Shown here in pieces: positions 24,442 through 36,400 of a stretch of 42,991 bases of DNA. This DNA is from Edaphosphingomonas laterariae (lineage in GTDB: Bacteria; Pseudomonadota; Alphaproteobacteria; Sphingomonadales; Sphingomonadaceae), in assembly GCF_900188165.1 (NCBI RefSeq), contig NZ_FZOS01000030.1:1-42991 (forward strand). The letters are read 5' to 3'. Made by a program: the position numbers and the translations under genes. The notes beneath the pieces are model-generated. The model was not told the DNA's origin. It ran no database searches and was given only the letters and a program-made list of their open reading frames with translations. Positions within the stretch are counted from its first letter, which is position 1. Each line of letters opens with the position of its first letter.

Positions 24442-27400
24442 ATGACATCGGCAATCGTCGGCACCGTCCACAAGCGTCGTTCGGCGTCGCTTTCCATGCT
24501 GTGGGGGGCTTCGATTTCGGCGATGGCGCTCGTCGGCGCGCCGATGGCCGCGCGCGCGGCCGATCGTCATTGGGATCCCAATGGCACGGCGGTGGGCACT
24601 GGCGGAGCCGGAAGCTGGAATACGACCGCTTCCGGCTGGAGCCCCAGCGGCGATGGTGTGAGCGGCCCTTATGCGCCGTGGAACAATGCCGCCCTTGATG
24701 ATGCCATTTTCGGTGGTGCCAGTGGCGGAACGGTGACGCTGACGACGCCGATCACCGTTAATGACATCACGTTCAACACCACCAATTATGCCCTGACAGG
24801 AAGCACGCTGACGCTTGGTGGCGCGACGCCGACCATCACGTCGAATGCCGGTGTAGTGGCCACGATCAATTCGATCGTCGCGGGCACGGCCGGGCTAACG
24901 AAATCCGGCGTAGGCGTACTCAACCTCAACGGTGTCAACAGCTTCACCGGAACGGTCAATGTTGCGGGTGGCGGGCTTGTTATCAACAATGATGCGGCGC
25001 TGGGTGCTGCGGGCAACGCCATCACCATGGCCAGTGGAACGAGCCTGACGAGCACCGGTGCGCTTAATGCCAACCGGGTCGTCACGCTGCAGGGCGGCCA
25101 GTCGACGGTCAACGGTGTCGGGGTCGGCTCGGCCCGCTACACCGGCGCGGGGGGGCTCTATGCAACGAGCGGTGTGGCGCTGAGCAACGACGCCAATGAC
25201 TATGCCGGTGCCACATCGATGAACGGCAATGTGCGCTTTTCCTCGATCGCCGATCTCGGCCTGGCGAGTGCACTGGGCGCTGCTGCGGATGCGACAAGCG
25301 GTACGATCGCGCTCAACGTCACTGCGACGGGGTCGACGAATGCCATCTATCATGGCGATGGCGACAGTTCGAACCGCAACTGGCGATTGGGGTCGTGGTT
25401 CAGCCAGACCTCGACGATCACCAATCAGGGCACCGGGACGCTGCGGCTGACCGGCGATATCCTGAACAATCACACCAATTCGTCCACCGGCCCGCGCTAT
25501 ATCGGGTTCAGTGCCGATACCGCCGATATTGAGCTGCTCGGCACGATCAGCAGCACCAACGCCGGTGTCGGCGTCAATTTCTACGGCGGTGGGCTGGGCC
25601 GCACCGTCACCGTCGGTGGCGTCAACACCTTCGGCGGGGCGGTCAGGATCCAGGACGTCACCGTTCGTGCGGCGACACTGAAGAATAGCGGTGTGGCCAG
25701 CGCCCTCGGCACGGGCAGCAATGGCGGGATCATCCTCGTCAATGGCCAGCTTTCCTATGTCGGTGCGGGGGATGCCAGCGACCGAGATTTCGTGGCCGAA
25801 GGCGGTGCGGTGCTCGCGAACGACGGCACCGGGGCGCTGGCGCTTGGCGGCGATGTCGCATTCTCGCCGGGCGGGGCCGCCGACATTCTGAGCCTTGGCG
25901 GGACTTTCAACGGCACCAACACATTGTCCGGTGTGATTTCCGGTTCAGGAACGCTGGCCGGCAACGGTGCCGGCGCGTGGTTGTTGACCGGCGCCAACAC
26001 GTTCGTCGGCGGCATCACGGTCAATAGCGGGGCGATCGTAGCGGGCAATGTGCAAGCCTTTGGCACGGGCAACGCCGCAACCATCAATGGCGGGACGCTC
26101 GACCTCGGCGGTTTCGATGCCGGCTTCGCGTCGATCGCCGGCACCGGCGGTACCCTCGACATCGATGGCGCAAACCTTACGGTCAGCGGTGCGGCCAGCA
26201 CGCGCTATGCGGGCAGCATCACGGGGGCCGGCAGCCTGCTGAAGCGCGGCACCAGCGTGCTCACGCTCGCGGGTGCGAACAGCTTTACCGGTGGCACCAC
26301 GATCAATGGTGGCACGATTAGCCTGGATTTCTCGGCCGCCGGCGGCCCCGTCACCGACATTCTGTCCGGTGCCGGATCGCTCACCCTGGCGGGTGGCTCG
26401 CTCAACCTGATCGGTGCGGCGGGCGAGGCCAACAGCCAGTCGATCAATGGGCTCACCATTGCTGCGGGGAGCAATCGAATCCGCGCCACGTCCGGCACGG
26501 GGGGCAGCCTGACGGTCAATCTCGGGGCCATTGCACGGACCGGCGGCCTGATCGATTTCGCGTTGCCGGTGAACGGCAGCATCACCACCAGCAATGCCAC
26601 GCTCGGCGGCTGGGCAACGGTCAACGGCACCGATTATGCCAAGGTCGTCGGCGGGGTCATCACCGCGTTCACGGCGGCGGATTATGTCACCAAGGACGAT
26701 GCGGCGACGTGGATCAGCGGCGATTTCGTGACGGACGATGACGGCAACGCCGACAGCTTCTTCGGTGCGGTGGCGGGCAGCGTCCAGCTTGGCGGTTTGC
26801 GCTACACGGTCGCCGATACAGCACCCAATCCGAACCTGGTCACGATTGGGGCCGGCGAGACGCTGGGTATCGACGGCACCATCATCGTTGCCGCCACCGT
26901 GGGCACCAACAACCAGATGATCGCCGGCGGTTCGCTGACCGGCGCGGCCGGCGGGGGCACGCTTGGCCTGCAGCAGAATGGCGCGGGCAATTTCACGATC
27001 ACTTCCGCCATCGTCGACAATGGTGGCGCCATCGGCTTCGCCAAGGCGGGCAGCGGCCTTGCCACGCTGACGGGCGCGAACAGCTACACCGGTGTCACCA
27101 CGCTGAGCGGTGGCCAGTTGCAGATCGCCAGCCTTGCCAATGGCGGGCTGGCCAGCAGCATCGGCGCGGCTTCGGCGGACGCGGCCAATCTTGTGCTCGA
27201 AGGCGGCACCCTGGCCTGGATTGGCGGCGGCGACGCCAGCACCGATCGCGGCTTCACCTTGGTGAACGGTGGTGCGGGGGCGCCCCAGATCCGGGTCGAT
27301 GCTGGTCGCACCATCGAATTTTCGGGCCTGGTGACGAGCCCGGACGATGCCGGGTTGAGCAAGATCGGGGCGGGCACGCTCGTCCTGTCGAACAGCGCCA

Positions 27401-30400
27401 ACAACTATGTCGGCGTGACCTCGGTCACCGGATCCTATCTCGGCAATGCCAGCACGCTATCGGTCGGGACGCTGGCCGATGGCGGAATCGCCAGCGGCAT
27501 CGGCGCTGCAACTGGCGATTCCGCCAACCTTGTCATCGGCGATGGCGGGCGCCTGCGTTATACTGGCGGTACGGTTGGTATCGACCGGGGTTTCACGCTG
27601 GGTGCCGGTGGTGGTCGGATCGACGTTTCGTCCGCCGGTACGACATTGACGATTGGTGGCGTTGCGGCCGGACCGGGTGGGCTGACCAAGGATGGCGACG
27701 GCATTCTCGTCCTGACCGGCGCCAATACTTATGTCGGGGCGACCGTGGTGAACGAGGGCACGCTGCGTGCCGGATCGGCGGCAGCCTTTGGTGCTACGGC
27801 CGGCATGACGGTGAACAGCGGCGGGCGGCTGGAACTGGGGGGATTTAACGTCACGGTTGCCGGCCTGATCGGTGGCGGCACGGTCGACCTTGGTGGCAAC
27901 ACGCTTACCTCCGCCAATGGCAGCATCATATTCTCGGGCCGGATCACTGGCACCGGCGGCTTCACACGCGGTGCGGGCAGCTTCACGCAAGCGCTGAGCG
28001 GGTGCGCCAACGACTATACCGGCGTGACGACCATCAACGGCATTCTGAATGTCGACTGCATGGCCAATGGCGATGTCGCCAGCGGCATTGGCGCATCGGG
28101 TGCGGCCTCCTCCAACCTCGTCTTTGGTGGCGGTGTGCTGGGTTATACCGGTGCGAGCGTGGTCACCGATCGTGGCTTCACGCTTGCCGGCAGCGGCACG
28201 ATCGCCGTTGCGAACGCGGCGACAACACTTGAATTCACGGGTGTCGTTACCGGTGGCGGGCTACTGAACAAGACGGGTGACGGCACGCTGGTGCTGTCCG
28301 GCAACAACAATTACGGTGCCACGTCGATCACCGCTGGCACGTTACGCCTCGGCTCGGGCAACTCGCTCGGCACCAACAACGTGTCGCTTGCCAATGCCGC
28401 GGGCGCGGCGCTTGATCTCAATGGCTATGACACCAGCGTCCGCGCACTGTCCGGCGGCGGTGCGGATGGCGGCGACGTGCTGCTTGGCGACGGGACGATG
28501 ACGTTGTTCGCCCCCGGCACGGGGGCGGTGGATTATGCTGGCGCGATCCGGGGTACGGGATCCGTCGTCAAGGGCGGCACCTATACCCAAAATGTCAGTG
28601 GCTGCGGCAGCGATTATACCGGCAGCACCACGATCACCGGCGGCGTGCTGGCGGTGGCGTGCCTGGCCGATGGCGGTGCGGCAAGTTCGATCGGTGCATC
28701 CGGCGCCGGGGCTGGCAACCTGATCATCAGTGGCGGCACGCTGCGTTACACGGGGCTTGGCGGCAGCACCGACCGCCAGTTCATGCTGGGCGCATCGGGC
28801 GGCAACACGCTCGACGCATCGGGCGCAGGCGCGATTCGTTTCACCAGTGGAGCGGCCGTGACGTTCAGCGCGGCGAACACCGCCCAGACGCTGACGCTGA
28901 CCGGCACCAACACGGGTGCCAACATGCTTGGTCTCCAGCTCGGCGACAATGGTACCGGGCGGACGTCGCTCACCAAGACGGGCACGGGGACCTGGATCCT
29001 CACTAATCCGGGCAGCAGCTATACCGGGATCACGACGATCAGCGGTGGCGCGCTGGGCGTCGACAAGCTGGCCGATGGTGGACTGGCGAGCAGCCTTGGC
29101 GCGTCTTCGGCGGCCGCCGCCAACCTGGTGATCGGGAACGGATCGACCCTGCGCTACACCGGCGCCGGGGATGTGACCAACCGACTGTTCACGCTCGCGG
29201 CGGGGACGACCTTCCTCGAATCCTCCGGCACTGGTGCGATCGTTTTCACCGATACCGGGCCGGTGACGCTGGCCGGGAACAATCAGGCGCGCACCATCGC
29301 GCTGGGCGGCACCAATACCGGCAACAACACGCTTGCCGGATCGATCGGCAATGCCGGTACAGGCGCCACCATTCTCGCCAAGAATGACGCCGGAACCTGG
29401 GTGCTGACCGGCAACAACAGTTATACCGGCAATACCGTCATCAATGGCGGCATGCTGGTGCTGGGTAATGGCGGCACCACCGGATCGGTGGTCAGCAACA
29501 TCATCAACACCGCAACGCTCGGCTTCAACCGGGCGGATAGTTACAGCTATGCCGGCACGATTTCGGGCAGCGGCATGCTGCGCCAGATCGGCATCGGCAC
29601 GACGATCCTGACCGGCGGCAACAGCTATATCGGCGCGACCGATGTCTTCGCCGGGCACCTTATCGTCAACGGCGATCAATCGGCGGCGACGGGCCTCACG
29701 ACCATTCACAATGGCGGCACGCTGGGTGGTTCGGGCACGATCGGCGGCGATGTCGTCGTGGCCAATGGCGGCACGCTCGCACCGGGTAACAGCCGGGGTA
29801 CGCTCACGATCAATGGCAATCTTTCGCTCGCCTCGGGTTCGCTCCTCAATTTCGAATTCGGCCAGGCCGATGTCGCCGGCGGTGCGCTCAACGACCTGAT
29901 CGAGGTCGGTGGCGATCTCGTGCTCGACGGCACGATCAACGTCACCCCATCGGCGGGGGGCACGTTCGGGCCGGGCATTTATCGCGCGATCAACTATTCG
30001 GGCACGCTGACCGACAATGGCTTGTCGATCGGCGCCTTGCCCGCTGGCAGCACGGCATTCGTGCAGACCTCGGTCGCGGGACAGGTGAATCTCGTCAACA
30101 CGACAGGCCTTGAACTGCGCTTCTGGGACGGTGCGGCCGGCCCGAAATTCGACGGCCTGATCAATGGCGGCAACGGTATCTGGCAGAACGGAACCGGCAA
30201 CGACAACTGGACCGAAGCGACCGGCGCGATCAACGCGCCGTTCAGCGATGGGGCCTTTGCCGTGTTTGGCGGTGCGGCGGGCATCGTTACCGTCGACAAT
30301 GGCCTTGGCGCGGTAAGCGCGGCGGGCATGCAGTTCGCGACGAGCGGCTATCAGGTCAATGGTGGGCCGATCCTGCTGGTCGGTCCGCAATCGACCATCC

Positions 30401-33400
30401 GCGTCGGCGATGGAACGGTTGCCGGCGCCAGCATCAGCGCGACTATCGATGCCGTGCTGAACGGCGCGACGCAACTGGTGAAAAGTGACGCCGGCACGCT
30501 GATTCTGACCGGTACCAACGGCTATACCGGCGGCACCGCGATCAATGGCGGAACCGTCCGCATTTCGGCGGACGCCAATCTTGGCGATGCTGCGGGGGCG
30601 CTGAGCCTCGATAACGGCACACTCCACACGACGGCCGATCTCACCTCTGGCCGGGCGGTCACACTCGGCGGAGCCGGCACCGTGCGCGTTGGCGGTGGCA
30701 CGACCTTCAGCCTGACCGGCGTGATCGATGGGACGGGCCGTCTCACCAAGGACGGTGCGGGAACGCTGACCCTTACCGGCGCCAGCCTTTATGACGGAGG
30801 CACCAGCATCACCGCCGGCACGCTGCAACTGGGCGCCGGCGGCACCACCGGAAGCATTGTCGGCGACATCGCCAATAATGGCACGCTCGCCATCAATCGC
30901 ACCGACAGTCTTACGCTCGATGGCGCGATTTCGGGTACGGGCGCGCTCGCCCAGATCGGCACGGGCACGACCATTTTGACCGGCGATAACGCTTATAATG
31001 GCGGCACGACGATTGCCGCCGGCACGCTCCAGATCGGCAATGGCGGCACAAGCGGCAGCGTGACCGGTAACATCGCCAATGATGGCGCGCTGATCTTCAA
31101 TCGGGCGAACGACCTTGCCTATGCCGGATCGATCTCCGGCGGCGGCTCGCTCAGCCAGAACGGGGGTGGCACGCTGACGTTGACCGGAAGCCACAATTAT
31201 ACTGGCGCGACCACGGTCGGGGCAGGCAAGCTGGTACTCCAGTCGGGTGGCGAAATCACCGCTACGTCCGGGCTTATCGTTCGGGGCGGTGGCGAAATGG
31301 TTGTCGATGGTGCGGGGTCGCGACTGATCGTCGGGCCGGGCACAGCCACGATCGGCACGGCAACCAATGGCGACGGCAGGTTCACGGTCAGCAATGGCGG
31401 TTTCGCCAGCCTGGTCAATCTGGATGCCGGGACCACGAACAACGGTAGCGGCACGCTGAATGTCATCGGTGCCGGATCGCGGTTGACGAACAGCGGCACC
31501 ACCGTGCTCGGCCGCCTCGGGACCGCCAACATCAACATATTGGATGGTGGCAAAATGGCCTCGACGGGACCGAGCGTCCTTGCCGGCGGTCAGTTCCCGA
31601 CTAATGCTCAAGCGTTTGTCACGATCTCTGGCATCGGATCGGAATGGAATGTCACGGGTGCTTATTACGGGCGCAGGGGCACGATGGTGATTGCAGATGG
31701 CGGCGTGCTGACGGCGGACTCGTCGATCATCGGCCACCATGGCGGCTCCATCAACAACCCGACCTTCGACCTGACGGTAAAGGGCGCCGGCTCGCGTTTC
31801 GAGACGGCGGGCGCGCTGGGCATTGCCAATTCCGCGGCCAACGGCACACGGGGCACGATCACCATCGCCGATGGCGGCCTAGTCAAGGTAGGCGGGGGCA
31901 CGCTTACCATGGGGCCGCGCGATGCAGCGCTCAATATCGGCGGGGCCGAAGGGCTGGCGGCGGCCGCTGCGGGTACGCTCGATGCCTCGTTCGTCACCAC
32001 CGTCGCGAGCAGCCGGGTCAATTTCAATCATGTCGATACCGGCCATGTCTTTGCAGCCGCGATCTCGGGCGCGGGCGTGCTCAATCAGGTGGGATCGGGC
32101 AGGACCATCCTGACCGGCGACAGCAGCCATAGCGGCGGCACGATCATCACGGCCGGTGCCCTGCAACTCGGTAACGGGGGCACGACGGGGGGTATCACCG
32201 ACGCTGTCGCCAATGATGGCGCGCTGATCTTCAACCGATCCGACGAGGTCACCTTCGCGGGTCTGATTTCGGGAAGTGGCACGGTCGAGCAGGCGGGGGC
32301 CGGCACCACCATCCTGACCGCAAACCAGGCTTATACGGGCGGCACCAGCATCAGCGCCGGAACGCTTCAGCTTGGCGACGGTGGCACCACCGGCGCGATC
32401 CTGGGCGACGTGGCCAATAATGGCACGCTGGCGTTCAACCGGTCCGACGACATCATCTTTGCCGGCCTGATTTCGGGCTCGGGCGCGCTCGTCCATGACG
32501 GTGCGGCGTCCAGGCTGACGCTGACCGCGGAAAACAGCTTCACCGGCGGCACGACGATCAATGGCGGCGTGCTCGAACTTGGCAATGGCGGCGTCTCGGG
32601 CTGGATCGTCGGCGATGTCGCCAATGATGGCGGGCTCATATTCAACCGTTCCGACGATGTCGGCTTCGGCGGTGTCATCTCCGGCACCGGCGTCGTTCGC
32701 CAGATTGGCACCGGCATCGTCACGCTGACGGGCAATAACAGCTATGCCGGGCAGACGCTGGTCGATGCGGGCACGCTGCGCATCAGCGGTGATCAGTCGG
32801 CGGCGACCGGCGACACCATCGTTGCCGGCGGCGCGACGCTGGGCGGCAGCGGCATCATCGGCGGCAACGTCCTCGTCCAGAATGGCGGCACGCTTGCACC
32901 GGGCAACAGCCCGGGCACGCTCACCGTCAATGGCAACCTCTCGCTCGCCGCGGGTTCGCACCTCGATTATGAATTTGGCGTGGCGGATGTCGTCGGCGGA
33001 CCGCTCAACGATCTGGTCAATGTCGGTGGGGATCTCGTCCTCGACGGCACGATCGACGTGACGGTCGCGCCCGGCGGCGATTTTGGCCCCGGCCTGTATC
33101 GCATCATCAACTATGCGGGCAGCCTCACCAATAACGGGCTGGATCTCGGGGCGATGCCCGCGGGCAGCAGCGTCGTGGTGCAGACCTCGATCGACAAGCA
33201 GGTCAATCTCGTCAACACGGTGGGCTATGTCTTCCGTTACTGGGACGCGGTGCCCGGCGGAAAGAATGATGGCCAGCTCGATGGCGGCGCGGGCCTGTGG
33301 CAAAATCTGCCTGCCGGCGACAACTGGACGCAGGATCCTGACGCTGCGCTCAACGCGGCCTACAGCAATCGCAGCTTCGCCGTGTTCGCGGCGGCTGCCG

Positions 33401-36400
33401 GTACGGTCACGGTGGACAACAGCCTTGGCGCCGTCGAAGTTGCGGGCATGCAATTCGCGACCGATGGCTATGTCGTCACGGGCGACGCCATCTTGCTCGC
33501 CGACGCGAGCCCGATTATTCGGGTGGGTGATGGCACAACGGGCGGTGACGGCATGACGGCCACCATCGCGGCCGAATTGCAGGGTGTCGACGGCCTCGTA
33601 AAGGCCGATCGCGGTACGCTGATCCTCACGGCGGCCAACAGCTATACTGGCGGCACGACCATTGCGGCCGGCACGTTGCAGATCGGCGATGGCGGAACCA
33701 CGGGCGCGATCCTTGGCGATGTCGTCAACAACGGCACGTTCGCCTTCGATCGATCGGACGATATCGTCCATGCGGACGCGATCAGCGGCACCGGCGCGTT
33801 CGTCAAACGCGGCGCCGGCAGCCTGACCTTCACGGCCGATCACAGCTATGCCGGCCTGACCACGATCAGCGATGGCGCGCTGCACCTCGGCAACGGTGGA
33901 ACCACGGGCAGCATCGCCGGTGATGTCGCGAACAACGGGGCGCTGGTCTTCAATCGGTCCGACGATGTGGGCTTTGCCGGCCTGATTTCCGGCGGCGGTT
34001 CGGTGCGCAAGGCGGGCGCCGGCACGCTGATCCTGACGGGGGGCAACAGCTATACGGGCGGTACGCTGGTCGACGCTGGCACGCTGATCGTCAATGGCGA
34101 TCAGTCGGCGGCGACGGGGCTGGTGTCGGTGGCCGGCGGCGCGACGCTGGGCGGCTTCGGCGTGATCGGCGGCGATGTCGCGATTACCGATGGCGGTACG
34201 CTGGCACCCGGCCAGGGTGTCGGCACGCTGACGATCGACGGCGGGCTTTCGCTCGCGGCGGGATCGCGGATCGACATGCAGTTCGGTCAGGCCAATGTGG
34301 CGGGCGGGGCGCTCAACGATCTGATCAATGTCGGCGGCGATCTCGTCCTCGACGGCACCATCGACGTTTCGGTTCCGGCCGGCGGCAGCTTCGATGCCGG
34401 GATCTACCGGGTGGTCAACTATGGTGGCACCCTTACCGACAATGGCCTCGCTCTCGGTAATTTGCCGGCGGGCAGCAGCGTTGCGGTGCAGACGTCGGTT
34501 GCGGGGCAGATCAACCTCGTCAACGCGGCCGGCCTGTCGCTGAACTTCTGGGACGGCGATGCCGGGCCGAAGAATGATGGAGCGATCAATGGCGGCAATG
34601 GCGTGTGGCGCGTCGGTGGTGGCCTGAACGACTGGACTGACCTGAACGGCCAGATCAATGCCGATTATGCGCAGGGCAGCTTTGCGATCTTCGAAGGCAC
34701 TGCGGGTATTGTCACGGTCGACAACGGCGCCGGCAATGTCAGCGCCTCGGGCATGCAGTTCGTCACCGACGGCTATCGTATCGAGGGTGGCGCCCTTCAG
34801 CTTGTGGGGCAGCAGGCGGTGATCCGCGTCGGTGACGGCACGGTGGCGGGCGCAGGCGTGACCGCGACGATCGCATCGCGGCTGACGGGTGTGTCGCAGC
34901 TGGTGAAGGCCGATGCCGGCACGCTGATCCTGACGGGGGGCAACAGCTATACAGGCGGTACGCTGGTCGACGCTGGCACGCTGATCGTCAATGGCGATCA
35001 GTCGGCGGCGACGGGGCTGGTGTCGGTGGCCGGCGGCGCGACGCTGGGCGGCTTCGGCGTGATCGGCGGCGATGTCGCGATTGCCGATGGCGGTACGCTG
35101 GCGCCCGGCCAGGGTGTCGGCACGCTGACGATCGACGGCGGGCTTTCGCTCGCGGCGGGATCGCGGATCGACATGCAGTTCGGTCAGGCCAATGTGGCGG
35201 GCGGGGCGCTCAACGATCTGATCAATGTCGGCGGCGATCTCGTCCTCGACGGCACCATCGACGTTTCGGTTCCGGCCGGCGGCAGCTTCGATGCCGGCAT
35301 CTACCGGGTGGTCAACTATGGTGGCACCCTTACCGACAATGGCCTCGCTCTCGGCAGCTTGCCGGCGGGCAGCAGCGTTGCGGTGCAGACGTCGGTTGCG
35401 GGGCAGATCAACCTCGTCAACGCGGCCGGCCTGTCGCTCAACTTCTGGGACGGCGATGCCGGGCCGAAGTTCGACGGCGTCGTAAGCGGCGGCAATGGCG
35501 TGTGGCAGAACGGTGCGGGCAACAATAACTGGACCGACGCGACCGGTGACATCAACGCGGCCTTTGCCGACAACGCCTTCGCGGTGTTCGCCGGTAGCGC
35601 CGGCACGGTGACGATCGACGGCAGCCTGGGCGCGGTGGGTGCGTCGGGAATGCAGTTCGCCAGCGATGGCTATCGCGTCGAGGGCGACGCCCTTCATCTG
35701 GCGGGGCAGCAGGCGGTGATCCGGGTTGGCGATGGAAGCGCGGCGGGCGCGGGCATGACCGTGACGATCGCGGCCGAACTCGCCGGTGCCGCAGAACTGG
35801 TGAAGACCGACGCCGGCACGCTCGTGCTGACCGCCGACAACAGCTATGCCGGTGGCACCACCATCGACGAAGGCACGCTGCGGATCGCGCGCGACACCAA
35901 TCTTGGGGCGGCCGCGAGCGGCCTCACCTTCAATGGTGGCACGTTGCACACGACGGCCGATATCACCAGCGAGCGTGCCATGGCCTTTGCGGGCACCGGT
36001 GCGCTGGCGGTCGATGCGGATACGAACCTGCGCCTGAACGGCGTGCTTTCCGGTTCGGGGGTACTCGTGAAGGAAGGCGCCGGCACCTTGCTGCTGACGG
36101 GCGATAGCGCCGGATATGCTGGCAGCGCCCAACTGATGGCGGGGCAGACGATCGTCACCGGCTTGTTTGGCGGCACGGTGGACCTGATGACCGGAGCGAC
36201 GCTTGCGGGCACGGGCCGGGTCGGTTCCGTCACGCATCATGCGGGTGGTATCATCGCGCCGGGGCAGGATGCGATCGGCACGCTCACCATTGCTGGCGAC
36301 CATGTCGGCAATGGTGGCACGCTCGCTATCGAAGCGGCCTTGGGTGACGATGCATCGGCCACCGATCGCCTTGTCGTGAACGGAGCGACATCGGGCACCA

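Noticed and set aside
28342-31740. Long minus-strand open frame of about 1,130 codons
   Set aside because: Same reasons: a mirror of the adhesin repeats without start signals or domain content.
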